From assembly GCF_007971025.1 (NCBI RefSeq), contig NZ_CP042436.1, positions 1,736,001 to 1,800,000 of the forward strand: a DNA stretch of 64,000 nt, written 5' to 3'. The DNA comes from Mucilaginibacter ginsenosidivorans (lineage in GTDB: Bacteria; Bacteroidota; Bacteroidia; Sphingobacteriales; Sphingobacteriaceae). The stretch's first letter is position 1, and each line of letters begins with the position of its first letter. Positions 7,241 to 16,887 of the stretch are shown here, one piece after another. The translations under genes and the position numbers were made by a program. The notes beneath the pieces were generated by a model. The model did not search any database and had not been told where the DNA came from. It worked only from the letters and a program-made list of their open reading frames with translations.

Positions 7241-10200
7241 TTAAAAAATTTGAACTTCTTTTCCATCGGCGTTGTAAAGGTGCTCTTTCCCAACCTGGTT
7301 AACGCCTCGCCAAGTGCCATTAATTTTTTGGTAGTCATTAAAATATGTAATTATACGTAAGGACTTGCCTTCTTTTCCCTGCCATCGCCACTCATAATAC
7401 TCAGCAGGTGCATTTTCTTCGTTGGTTGGGTATGCCCTGTTTGTTTTAAGTGTTCCCATTTGGTGGTAGTTATAGATAATAGAATTCGGCGAATCTAATA
7501 TAATTGACGAAATATTAAACCAAATATTTAGTCGTCCAGTAAATTTGCCAAATGTCTGACTGGTACGACCCAATCTCATATTCATGCTATGCATAGCGAT
7601 CTCTTCATCTTCGCCAATATGTTTGCTTGCAGGAACAGGAAATGCGTTTCGTCCTTTAATTGAATGGTGGTGATGAACAGTTTCATTCAGTTCACCATCA
7701 TTTCCAAACTTTTCCATCACTTTGTTCCATTGTTCATCGACTTTCGGTGATTTATTGTTCTTAATTAATGTTAGATTAGCTTTGCTTAAAGCTAGTTTGC
7801 CTATCGGAGTATTTCTATATTGTTTCCAGAAATATGATGCATCTCTTGGCCAGCCCAAACTATTGTAACTAGATGGATTGGGTGCATTTGCCATATCGAT
7901 GATGTTATCTGAATGAAATAAATTTAATGAGGGATCGGTTTTATGGGCAAATTCAGTAGCCTTTTTATAAGGTTCCAAGCCATCCAAATCAACAGCTTCA
8001 ATTGGTGTGTTTCCTGCAAACTGATATGGTGAATACCACGGATACTGATCAGCTAGAAGATCTATACTCAAAAACTTCCCAAGCCGTGGATCATAAATCC
8101 GCATCCCGTAATCCTGCTGGTTGCCGTTGCCGTGGACGTCGTTGTCGTTTTCTTTGCCGTTGAAGCCGTAGCGGTAGGTGCCGGTGGCGGCGCGTCCGGG
8201 CATGAGGGCGCCGAAGGCGTAGTAGTCCTGGGCGCTGGTGATGTCGGCGGTGTAGCTGGTGGTGTTGTCGCCGTTGTCGGTGGCGGTCACGAGGTCGCTG
8301 ACGGTGGTGAGGACGTTGCCGAGGTGGTTGGTGAGTTCGTATTGTTTGTGGCCGAGGGTTTGCCAGATGGTCTGGGCGTTGTTGTCGGCGAGGTTTTCGT
8401 TGGGGAGCCACATGCCGATGCGGCTGCTGCCGTAGAGGTGCTGTTCGCGCCAGTTGATGTGACTTTGCTGGTTGTCGTAAACGGCGAGGGTGTTGCCCTG
8501 GGCGTCGCGGACGTAATAGGTGGTGGTGCCTCCGCTGGTTTTGGCGACGCGTTGCTGGGCGGCGTTATAGGTATAGTTGATGAGGCCGCTGGTGCCGGTG
8601 AGTTGGCGGATCTTGCCGTAGACGCTCCACTGGATGCCGGTGACGCTTTGATTGCTGGTGTGGTCGTCGGTGAGGTTGCCGGTGGGGTCGTATTGGTAGT
8701 TGTTGGCGGTCTGGGCGCCGAGGTTGGTGGCGGTGCTGTTGCCCTGGATGTAGTTTAATTTATTGTTGAGCAGGTGGCTGTTATTGTCGCGGTTGTACTG
8801 GTAGGCGAAGTGGTCTGCGGTGTTGTTAGCTGCGGTGCGGTCAGCGGTGAGGATGTTGCCGTTGCCGTCGTAGGTGAAGTCTTCGTTATAGGCGTTGCTT
8901 GCTGTCCAGCTGGTCAGGTCGCTGTGCTGGCGGACGCTGATGAGGCGGTTGAGCTGGTCGTAGCGGTAACTGTTGCCGACCGGGGTGCCGTTATTGATGG
9001 CGTTGAGCGACAGGGTGCTGCTGCTGATGTTGCCGTTGTACAGGCTGTGTCCGGTGATGTCGCCGGAGGGGGCGCTGAAGGTTTTGGCGAAGGCGGTATA
9101 GGGGCTGCCGCCGATGGGCTGGTAGTCGCCGCTGTAATAGTTGAGCGAGTAGCCGTAGGCGTCTTTGGGCAGGGTGCTGCCGGGGGCGCCGTCCTGGCCG
9201 ATGTCGCTGCCGAGGGTGACGTCCTGGCTGTTGACGCCTTTGAGCCAGCCCTGCAGGGTGTAGGCGTAGTCGAGGCCCTGTACTTTGTTGTTGACGTCGC
9301 CGAGTTCCATGCGGGCGAGGGGTCCGTGCAGGTAGTATTGGTAGCTGGCGTCGAGCCGCTTGGTGGCGGGATCGAGGAGGCTTTCGCCGTTGGCCTGGCC
9401 GGTGGCGGCGGGGACGGGGCTGCTCCAGGCTTCGGTGAGGCGGTTGTCGGCGTCGTATTGGTACTGGTAATAGAACTGGTCAGGCTGGCCTTTCTGGTAG
9501 CTGACGAAGTTGACCTTGCCGCTGATGAGGTCGTATTCGTAGGCGATTTGCTTGGGCTCGCCTAGGCCGTCGATCTGCTGGTAAAGGGTTTTGACGTTGC
9601 CGTCGATGTCGTAGTCGTAATAGGTGGCCTGTTTGACTTCGGCGCCGGCGGTTTCCTGGTAGGTGCTGGCGGCGACGCGTTTGCGCAGGTTGGCCTGGGC
9701 GAGGTCGCCGTGGATGCCGTTGCCGGTTGCGGGGGCCTGGTCATAATAGGTATGGGTAACCTGGCTGTTGCTGCCGCCGGCGAGGAAGCTGCTGATGGCG
9801 GCATCGTCCAGGTAATCGGGGGCGCTGAGGGTGGCGGTGGTATTTTTCTGACCGGCTTCGGTGATGCGGCCGAGGGCGTCATACGTGCTGTAGCTGTAAT
9901 CGCCGGCGGCTTGTTGCTTGTCGTTCTGCGAGAAGGTCAGGCGGCTGAGCAGGTCGTACCAGAAGCGGTTGGTGCCGCCGTCGGGGCTGTGCTGGCTGGT
10001 GACCTGGTTGGTGCTGTTATAGGCGTAGGTGGTGGCCAGGCCGTGGCTGGGATAGACATAGGTGACCTGGGTTTCTACGGTGCTGTTGTCGGCGATGGTG
10101 GTCGGGCCGCCGGCTGCGGGGGTATTGAAGCGGAACCAGCCGGCGAGGCTGGCGGCGTCGGAAGGCATGAAGCAGCTGCTGGCGGCGTTGGCGCTGATGG

Positions 10201-13200
10201 CGGCCTGGCTGAGCGGCTGGCTGTACAGGCGCAGGTGTTTCAGGCTGGCGGTATTGTCGGGCAGGCTGAAGGTGCCGCCGGCGGCGGTCAGTTCAAAGCC
10301 GGGGCCGATGGGGTCGTTGCCGCTGGTGTAGCTGAGCAGATGGCCGTTGAGGTAGAGCTGGGCGCTGTTCTGGCTGCCGAGTGCGCTGCCCTGGATGACC
10401 AGGTGGGTAAAGGGTTGCAGGGGCTGCAGGGCGCTGATGTCGGCGCGGTAATGCTGGGAATTCGGCGCCAGGGTGAGGGTATGGTCGTCGGGGGCGTCCA
10501 GCGGCTGGATGTCGATGCCCAGGCGGTTGCCCAGCAGCATGACCTGGAACAGGTATTTTTTATCGGGGGTAACGCCGGCGAACTGGTTGGGCTGGCTGCC
10601 GTCGTTGTACAGCCAGAGTTCGATGGCGCCGGTGCTGGCGGACAGGGTGGCTGACAGGGCGTTAAGCGCGGTGGGTTTGTCGGAGTCCGATGCGGGCCCG
10701 GTATAGGTGCAGCCGGAGGTCGCGTTGGCGCGTGCGGCGGCGACTTTGACGAGGTCGTCGCCGGCGAGCAGGCGCACGCCTTCGGGGGGTATGGTGCGGA
10801 CGAGGTTGTCGGCCTGGTCGTAATAGTACAGGGTATAATGGTAGACCTGCTGCCGGGCGGTCAGGCTGAGGTTGGCTTTGGCGGCGGTGCAGGCGCTGAC
10901 GTAGCTGGCGCGGAAGAGGGCCTTTTGCTGCTCGATATAGGTGTCGTAGGCGGCTTGTCCGTTGGACACGGCGACGGTCAGCTGGTCGCCGGGGCAGGCC
11001 ATGGGGTCGGGACTGGTTCCGGCCGGGGGCTGGTTGCAGAGGGTGGCGATGCCGGGGTCGTTCTCAAAGGTGGTGTATTGTTCATGGTTCAGCACGAAGC
11101 CCCAGCGCTGGTTCATGAAGGTGGTGAAGATGAGCTCGTAATTGGGGTCGTCACCGGCGAGGTTGCCGCCGAACTGGGTCTGCAGGTCGGCTTTGGCATC
11201 GTTATATTCCTGGCGGGTGACGCAGCCTTTGGCGTCCGGGTCGAGGAAGACGGGCAGGGTAATATCGCGGCTCAGCAGGAACTGGCATTGCTGGCAGGAG
11301 CTGGTCAGGACGTCAAGGTCGCCGGTGGTCAGGGTCATGGCGGTGCCGTAGGTCTGGCTGAGGTAGCCGAAGAGGTCGAGGCTGCTGCCATGCGCGGTGT
11401 TATAGCTGTCCTTTTGCGCCTGGAGCTGGGCGATCAGGGTGCATAGCGCGGGGTTGCTGTTGGACAGCAGCTGGTTGTTGACCTGCATCTTCGGGGCATA
11501 GGGGTAAGGTGTGCCGATGAGCCAGGGGTTGAGGTCGCTGGTAAAATGGTCGAGGCCGAGGTCGCCTTTGATCGCGTCGGCGAAGGAGCTGAAGCCGCTG
11601 GCGGTGGTTTTCCCGGGGGCGGTGGTGCTGGCGCCGAGGGGGTGGTTGATATCGCCGCCGGCGAGGGCGACCTGGATCAGGTCTTGTTTGAGTTTGTCGA
11701 TGGTCTCCTGGCTGTAGCCGGCGAGGCCGGGGGAAAGGGCCTGCATCCAGCCGGTGGCGCCGCCCTGTGCGGCGGTCTGCAGTTGCTGGTTGAGGGCGTC
11801 CTGTCCTTGCTGGGGGTCGCTGCCGAGGCCGACGGGGACCGGGCCGCTGCCATCGAGGAAGCGGGGTTGTTTGTTCAGGAGGCCGGCGGAGCAGGTGCCG
11901 GGAAGGTTGTCGTACAGGTTGTCGAAGACCCAGGCGTCCTGGTAGGGGATCGCGCCGCCGCCGGGCAGGGTGATCTTCAGGCAGCTGTAGAAGGCGGCGG
12001 TGGCGGTAACGGGCTGACCGGCGGCGTCGGTGCCGCTGAAGACGGGCTGGCTGCCGGAGCTGCCGTTGATGACGGTGATGCGGTGCCGTGCGGGGTAGCT
12101 GCCGCTGAGGTAGCTGTTCGGGCCGTCGGCGGCGGTCACGGGTATAAGTGCGGGGCTGGTGCAGTCGTTTTGCGAGCTGTTGAAATACCAGGTTTCGCGG
12201 GTATGGCCCTCGGTATGGGTCAGGGCCAGTGTGGCGGCGCTGAGGCTGGCGAGGGTATATTTCACGGTGACGGCGGACAGGCTGAACTGGCAGTTTTCGT
12301 CCATGGACCAGCTGCCGGTATATTGGTGCAGGTCGCTGTTGACATGAAAGGTATTGCCGGGAGCGATGGTCAGGGTGCCGGCAAAAAAGTCGGTATTGCT
12401 GACCGGCAGGTCCTGGGTGGCGGTCACGTTGCCGAGGTCGTCGAGGGTCTGCCGGGTGATATGGTCGTTCTGCCAGGCGTTATAGACCAGGGGGTCGGCC
12501 TGGCAGGAGGCGCAGGTGACGGACAGGACGGTGATGACGGCGTTGGGCAGGGCCAGCGGGGCGCAGAAGGCCATGCCGGTGGCTCCTTTGGGCAGGCTGA
12601 CGGTGATGGGCGCAGTAGCGCCGGGGTAGGTCAGCTGCACGGTGGCGTCGGCGCGCAGGATGCCGCCGCTGTAAACCAGCAGGGCGTTGCGGTGCTGGGC
12701 ATCGCAGGCGGTTTGGGGCGGGGTGTCCAGCGGCGAGAAGGGCTGCACGGAGAAGTCGGCGTTGGCGGGGCAGGGCCCGGGCTGCGGCAGGGCGGCGGGC
12801 TGGCCGACGCGGCACTGGCCCGCGCAGGTGGTGGCTGCGCGGAGCAGGTCGTAATATTTTTGTTTGAGCTGGAAGTAAAAGGTCTTGTAATCTGCCCATT
12901 CGCGGTCGGGAACGCGGCAGTTCTCGTCGGGGACGCAGTTTTCCCAGCTATCCTTGTTGGGGTCGTTCAGGGTGTTGGTGGACGCCCCGGGGTCGGAACA
13001 GTACAGGAGATAGTCGACGGTCTGTTCGATATTCTTGACGGAGCTGACGGTATTGTGCAGCACGTTGAGGGAATACTGGAGCAGGTCGTTGCGGAAGGCG
13101 GACTTCAGGCTGGCGCCGGGGCCGGAACCGTTGAAAAAGGGGTCAAGGTCGGCGAGCCAGGCGGCGTTGGCGCGGTCGTAGGAATGGGGGGCCGCAGGGA

Positions 13201-16096
13201 TGGTGATGTCTTCCAGATGGCTGGCGTCAGTGACCTGTTCCTGCACCCGCTGGTCCCAGTACACGTAGTCGGAGTTGGCATAGCAGAACAGGAGCTTGCA
13301 GTATTCCGGGTGGAAGGGGAGGAACTTGCTTGCCCAGCTGTCTTTCCAGTAGGTCACCATGAACAGCGGGCTGAAATTGGCGTCATAGGGCGAGGTGGTG
13401 CTGCCGTCGGGCAGCGTGATGAGCTCGGCGGTATACTGCGGGTCGGTGGCGGGTTTCACGGGGAAAACACCGGCATCGTGCCAGTGGGCCGTGAGCACGT
13501 TCAGCGCGGGTTCCAGGGTGTTGCCGTTGCTGTCGAAGAGGGCGTACTGCCCGCCGGGCGATACATCGTGCTTCATGGCGGTCTCGGCCTGTTTGCAGGG
13601 GCTGTCATCGGCATCGCTCTGGCAGGTGGCCTGGGTGCTTTGGACATAGGTGTACAGGCTGCTGTACTCCTGGTCGAGCCAGGTGGTGAACGGCGCGCTG
13701 TCGAGGTCATCCTGGGCGACGCCGAGGGCGGTCAGTTTGGCGCGGACCCAGTTCCCGAATTGTTCCGCGCTGCCGAGCGTGGCGACATTGGTCTTGCAGT
13801 CGCTGAGGCAGGACTGGAAGTCGATGCGCTGCAGCTCGGCGAGGATAAAGTCAAAGGGTTTCTGCAGGATATGGCCGGCCTGGCCCTGGGTGACGAAATT
13901 GTCGGCGAAATCTTCCATGGTGGACCGGCTGAGGGACAGCTCGAAGGTGACGTAGTATTCGCCGATGGCGCTCAGCGTGAAGTCTTCGGTGTGCGTATAG
14001 GTGCCGCTCTGGCAGTTCTGCAGGTCCGTTGAGCCGACGTGGGTGGGTTTGGTGCTCTCGTAGATGAGGTCCCCGCAGTCGTTGGCGACGGTGATATGCA
14101 GGTTGTAATAGCAATTGCTGCACAGGTCCGCGGTGCCGCCGGAATAATGGTCGGCGAGCAGTTCGACGTTGTAGTCCAGGTGGGCCGGACCGGTCATCGA
14201 CGCGAGGTAGGTGGTGGTGGCGGCTATTTTCAGGTCGCTGCTATGGAACTCGAACTTCGATGGGTCCAGCAGCGGGATGGTCTGGCTGATGACGGGCGGG
14301 GTGACGCCGGTCTGTTCGGTTTTGACGGGGTCCATGCCGTCGGGGGACGCGCCGGTGAGGGCGGTGGCGATGGTTTTGCCGCTGGAATTGAGGTAGCTGA
14401 TGCTGATCTGCCCGTTGGGGTCCATCACCATGTTCTTGAGGTAATGTTCGGCGAGGCCGGCATCATTACCGAAAAGCTGGTCGAGTTCCCATTGTTCCGG
14501 TTTGGCATAATAATATTTCGTGGTATGCGAGGCGGCGCCGCCGGGCTGGAAGGCGGGGCCGACACCGCCCTGCAGTTTGATCCGGCCGGTATTGTCGGGG
14601 GTGTATTGGGTGACGGCAAGGGGGTAGCCTCCGGCATCGGGGATATAACGGTTATACAGCGGGTCGGTGGACAGCAGGAAGGGGTTTTGGGCGGAATAGT
14701 ACTGCGAGGCGCCGGCGGCGGTGTTCAGTGCGGCGGGGGCTACTTCGCAGATGCCGGGGGCGCTGCCGGCAATGCCCAGGTTGGCGGCGCTGTAGGGGGT
14801 GGAAGTGCCTGTGGCGAGGTTGAGCCCGGGCTGATAGCGCAGGTAGGCGGTGCCGGTGCCGGGTTCGCGGAACGGTGCCGGCAGGATGGAGGCGGTGGGC
14901 CGTCCGAACTCGTCATAAATGTTTTCCTGGAAGACGGCGACTTTGTCGCTGTTGTTCAGTGTGGTGGTCTGCCGGCTGCGCAGGCTGCCGTCGAAAAAAC
15001 TAACGACTTCTTTTTTCTTGCCTTCTTCGGCGAAAGCGGCGCTGTACTGCCAGTCGAGGCCCTGCTGGTACCAGCTGGGCAATTGCCAGACGGCGTACTG
15101 TCCGTTGCTCTGCTGGTAGTCCCAGTCGCCGAGCTGCCGGACGTTGCCGGAATAGCTGACGGCGCGCATGCGCACGAGGAGGTATTTATCGGTATAGGGC
15201 AGGGAGATCAGGTAGGCGTTGCCGCTGGTGGTGACGCGGGTGGCGTTGTGCCGGAAGATCGGGTCGGCTTCGGCGGCGCTGACGCCGCCGGATGCGCCGA
15301 GCATTTGGGCGATGGTGCTGCTGTAATCGCTGTTTTCATCAGCGGTGGTCCACTCGATATCGTATTCCGCAGCGGAGGGGTTGGCCCAGTAGAGTTGCAG
15401 CTGGCTGCCCTGGTTGGCAAAGGCGGTGGCATCATGGTCGAGCGTATTGGCCCGGAGGGCGGGCTTGAGGGACGATAGTAGTTTGGTCTTGAGCGAGGGG
15501 CCGGCGGTAGCTGCAGGGGCGGCGGTTGGCTGCCCGGCTTTGAAAAATACAGCGGAAGGGCGGATGGCCTGGCGTTTGTCAAAGCGGTATTCGCGGCTGA
15601 CGAGGATGCGGCTGGTCAGCTGGAAGTCTGCCGGGAGGTCGTTGCCGAACTCGGGGCTGTAGATGTTATCGACGATGACGCGTACCCAGTAGGCGCCTGC
15701 AAAGTTGAAGACGTCCTGGTATTTGTAATGGGCGCCTTTTTTTGCGGAATAGCTGACTTTCAGCTCGGCGGTTTTTTCCAGGGGGACGCTTTGGCCGGGG
15801 TCGGTGAGGTACTGTATCCTGAGGTAAGCGGTGCAGCTGAAGTCCCGGCTGACAGCGGCCTGGCCGGTGATGCGCAGGTCGATCTCGTTGCTGACGGAAA
15901 CGCGGGTGATGTCGCTCCAGTTGAACCGGGGGTTTTTGAACTTTTCGTCCTTGACCAGCAGGGTATCGTTTCTTTTGATCTTGCCGCGGATAAAATTCTG
16001 GTAGGGCTCGACGCCGGCGAAGGCGGGGGCGGGTCCCAGGCACCAGGCGAGCCCGGTTCCTAACAAAAACAGCAGTACTTTCCTCATCGTCGTCAT
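7241..16096 (-). CDS. giant Rhs protein with C-terminal HNH-like toxin domain
   Basis: The gene encodes 2951 residues with a signal peptide (residues 1-27, RKVLLFLLGTGLAW then PAFA). A beta-rich N-terminal region (30-300) and a region like the Bacteroidota Rhs N-terminal domain (340-410, SFFDGSLRSRQTTTLN) follow. The middle is Cys-containing (about 780-1700), with a LamG-like jelly roll (about 1810-1985). YD/RHS repeats lie at about 2000-2650. The core closes with YDPRLGKFLSID, PYQFAGNTPIEAVDLDGLEP (ending near 2710). The last 240 residues are the variable toxin: VHHHHSIKGRNAFPVPASKH with H2808-H2811, close to HNH/EndoVII-type nuclease toxins carrying an HHH motif. DNA is very GC-rich down to about 8110 and AT-rich beyond. 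The immunity gene follows directly. Rhs repeats normally form a shell around the toxin; here it is predicted to be exported through Sec and displayed. The toxin's target (DNA or RNA) is not known. Confidence 0.9.
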   Translation of the reverse strand: MTTMRKVLLFLLGTGLAWCLGPAPAFAGVEPYQNFIRGKIKRNDTLLVKDEKFKNPRFNWSDITRVSVSNEIDLRITGQAAVSRDFSCTAYLRIQYLTDPGQSVPLEKTAELKVSYSAKKGAHYKYQDVFNFAGAYWVRVIVDNIYSPEFGNDLPADFQLTSRILVSREYRFDKRQAIRPSAVFFKAGQPTAAPAATAGPSLKTKLLSSLKPALRANTLDHDATAFANQGSQLQLYWANPSAAEYDIEWTTADENSDYSSTIAQMLGASGGVSAAEADPIFRHNATRVTTSGNAYLISLPYTDKYLLVRMRAVSYSGNVRQLGDWDYQQSNGQYAVWQLPSWYQQGLDWQYSAAFAEEGKKKEVVSFFDGSLRSRQTTTLNNSDKVAVFQENIYDEFGRPTASILPAPFREPGTGTAYLRYQPGLNLATGTSTPYSAANLGIAGSAPGICEVAPAALNTAAGASQYYSAQNPFLLSTDPLYNRYIPDAGGYPLAVTQYTPDNTGRIKLQGGVGPAFQPGGAASHTTKYYYAKPEQWELDQLFGNDAGLAEHYLKNMVMDPNGQISISYLNSSGKTIATALTGASPDGMDPVKTEQTGVTPPVISQTIPLLDPSKFEFHSSDLKIAATTTYLASMTGPAHLDYNVELLADHYSGGTADLCSNCYYNLHITVANDCGDLIYESTKPTHVGSTDLQNCQSGTYTHTEDFTLSAIGEYYVTFELSLSRSTMEDFADNFVTQGQAGHILQKPFDFILAELQRIDFQSCLSDCKTNVATLGSAEQFGNWVRAKLTALGVAQDDLDSAPFTTWLDQEYSSLYTYVQSTQATCQSDADDSPCKQAETAMKHDVSPGGQYALFDSNGNTLEPALNVLTAHWHDAGVFPVKPATDPQYTAELITLPDGSTTSPYDANFSPLFMVTYWKDSWASKFLPFHPEYCKLLFCYANSDYVYWDQRVQEQVTDASHLEDITIPAAPHSYDRANAAWLADLDPFFNGSGPGASLKSAFRNDLLQYSLNVLHNTVSSVKNIEQTVDYLLYCSDPGASTNTLNDPNKDSWENCVPDENCRVPDREWADYKTFYFQLKQKYYDLLRAATTCAGQCRVGQPAALPQPGPCPANADFSVQPFSPLDTPPQTACDAQHRNALLVYSGGILRADATVQLTYPGATAPITVSLPKGATGMAFCAPLALPNAVITVLSVTCASCQADPLVYNAWQNDHITRQTLDDLGNVTATQDLPVSNTDFFAGTLTIAPGNTFHVNSDLHQYTGSWSMDENCQFSLSAVTVKYTLASLSAATLALTHTEGHTRETWYFNSSQNDCTSPALIPVTAADGPNSYLSGSYPARHRITVINGSSGSQPVFSGTDAAGQPVTATAAFYSCLKITLPGGGAIPYQDAWVFDNLYDNLPGTCSAGLLNKQPRFLDGSGPVPVGLGSDPQQGQDALNQQLQTAAQGGATGWMQALSPGLAGYSQETIDKLKQDLIQVALAGGDINHPLGASTTAPGKTTASGFSSFADAIKGDLGLDHFTSDLNPWLIGTPYPYAPKMQVNNQLLSNSNPALCTLIAQLQAQKDSYNTAHGSSLDLFGYLSQTYGTAMTLTTGDLDVLTSSCQQCQFLLSRDITLPVFLDPDAKGCVTRQEYNDAKADLQTQFGGNLAGDDPNYELIFTTFMNQRWGFVLNHEQYTTFENDPGIATLCNQPPAGTSPDPMACPGDQLTVAVSNGQAAYDTYIEQQKALFRASYVSACTAAKANLSLTARQQVYHYTLYYYDQADNLVRTIPPEGVRLLAGDDLVKVAAARANATSGCTYTGPASDSDKPTALNALSATLSASTGAIELWLYNDGSQPNQFAGVTPDKKYLFQVMLLGNRLGIDIQPLDAPDDHTLTLAPNSQHYRADISALQPLQPFTHLVIQGSALGSQNSAQLYLNGHLLSYTSGNDPIGPGFELTAAGGTFSLPDNTASLKHLRLYSQPLSQAAISANAASSCFMPSDAASLAGWFRFNTPAAGGPTTIADNSTVETQVTYVYPSHGLATTYAYNSTNQVTSQHSPDGGTNRFWYDLLSRLTFSQNDKQQAAGDYSYSTYDALGRITEAGQKNTTATLSAPDYLDDAAISSFLAGGSNSQVTHTYYDQAPATGNGIHGDLAQANLRKRVAASTYQETAGAEVKQATYYDYDIDGNVKTLYQQIDGLGEPKQIAYEYDLISGKVNFVSYQKGQPDQFYYQYQYDADNRLTEAWSSPVPAATGQANGESLLDPATKRLDASYQYYLHGPLARMELGDVNNKVQGLDYAYTLQGWLKGVNSQDVTLGSDIGQDGAPGSTLPKDAYGYSLNYYSGDYQPIGGSPYTAFAKTFSAPSGDITGHSLYNGNISSSTLSLNAINNGTPVGNSYRYDQLNRLISVRQHSDLTSWTASNAYNEDFTYDGNGNILTADRTAANNTADHFAYQYNRDNNSHLLNNKLNYIQGNSTATNLGAQTANNYQYDPTGNLTDDHTSNQSVTGIQWSVYGKIRQLTGTSGLINYTYNAAQQRVAKTSGGTTTYYVRDAQGNTLAVYDNQQSHINWREQHLYGSSRIGMWLPNENLADNNAQTIWQTLGHKQYELTNHLGNVLTTVSDLVTATDNGDNTTSYTADITSAQDYYAFGALMPGRAATGTYRYGFNGKENDNDVHGNGNQQDYGMRIYDPRLGKFLSIDLLADQYPWYSPYQFAGNTPIEAVDLDGLEPYKKATEFAHKTDPSLNLFHSDNIIDMANAPNPSSYNSLGWPRDASYFWKQYRNTPIGKLALSKANLTLIKNNKSPKVDEQWNKVMEKFGNDGELNETVHHHHSIKGRNAFPVPASKHIGEDEEIAMHSMNMRLGRTSQTFGKFTGRLNIWFNISSIILDSPNSIIYNYHQMGTLKTNRAYPTNEENAPAEYYEWRWQGKEGKSLRIITYFNDYQKINGTWRGVNQVGKEHLYNADGKEVQIF

Positions 16097-16887
16097 TAGA
16101 GCATAATCAGTTTATAGCCGGCGTACTTGCCGGTAAGTTTCCATTTCCCGTTTTCTTTTTGAACGACGTCGGCGGGGGCGGTATACCGCCCGGGCTTGCC
16201 GGAGGCGGCCGAATGCAGGATGCGCAGCGTGGTCACGCGGTCCTTTTCGGGGTTGGCCGGGTCGCTGAGGTCCGGGGTCCTGGTCAGCACGCGCTGCGGC
16301 TTGCCGGAAAGGGTGTCGTAGGTTAACGATATCTCTTTGCAGGCCAGGTGGTGTTCGTTGACCAGGGAGAGTGTCCGGCTGCGGCCGGAAACACTTGCCC
16401 GGAGGCTGTAGCTTTCGTTCCTGAGGTAAGCCAGGAGCGCGCCGGCGGCGACCATGGGCGGGCGCAGGGTGATGGCCTGCGCGGAGAGCACGACGCGTTT
16501 GAGATCGTGGCGGATATAGATGTTCTGCGTCCCGTGATGGATGGTCTCGGCATCGCCGAGCCTGCCATAAAAATCCTTGCCGTTGCGGCAGAATATATAG
16601 GCGAGGTCCCGGGCGGAGCTGGCGGTGTCCTGCCCGTCGGTCAGGTCGATGCTGCCTTCGATCAGGCAGCGGGGCTGGTTCAGGTCAAGGGTGCGCAGCT
16701 TGTCCGCCAGTTCCTGCAGCAGCGCGGGGTCGTACGCGACTGCCGGGGCGGCGTCAGGGCCGGGTGCGGTTTTGGGCGCTGCCTGGCGCTTGTGGTGTTC
16801 CACGGCCCAGCCGAGCAGGGTGGCCAGCAGCAGGGAGAATAGCATTGCCCAGCGGATATTGCGGCGGAATTTGGGTTTATGGCTCAT
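16096..16887 (-). CDS. membrane-anchored protein of the Rhs operon, LolA-like by pattern
   Basis: The gene encodes 263 residues: a basic N-terminus, one membrane segment (about 13-29, AMLFSLLLATLLGWAV) and then a soluble domain that should lie in the periplasm. That domain has successive beta strands (DLAYIFCRNGKDFYGRLGD, NIYIRHDLKRVVLSAQ, and TRTPDLSDPANPEKDRVTTL) and ends in KWKLTGKYAGYKLIML. The strand pattern loosely recalls the LolA/LolB half-barrel, but no motif proves it. It sits between the SpvB-like and Rhs genes, overlapping them by 4 bases (ATGA) and 1 base (TAATG). That tight coupling suggests a chaperone or assembly factor for the two giant proteins. Function unknown. Confidence 0.75.
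   Translation of the reverse strand: MSHKPKFRRNIRWAMLFSLLLATLLGWAVEHHKRQAAPKTAPGPDAAPAVAYDPALLQELADKLRTLDLNQPRCLIEGSIDLTDGQDTASSARDLAYIFCRNGKDFYGRLGDAETIHHGTQNIYIRHDLKRVVLSAQAITLRPPMVAAGALLAYLRNESYSLRASVSGRSRTLSLVNEHHLACKEISLTYDTLSGKPQRVLTRTPDLSDPANPEKDRVTTLRILHSAASGKPGRYTAPADVVQKENGKWKLTGKYAGYKLIML

Noticed and set aside
7240..7338. 33-residue N-terminal extension of the immunity protein
   Set aside because: It would lie inside the toxin-coding frame; ATG 7239 directly after the toxin stop is the natural start.
11546..14032. 828-codon open frame on the plus strand opposite the Rhs gene
   Set aside because: It is antisense to the Rhs gene, Gly/Ala/Val-dominated as expected for the complement of GC-rich coding DNA, and has no domain, leader or promoter.
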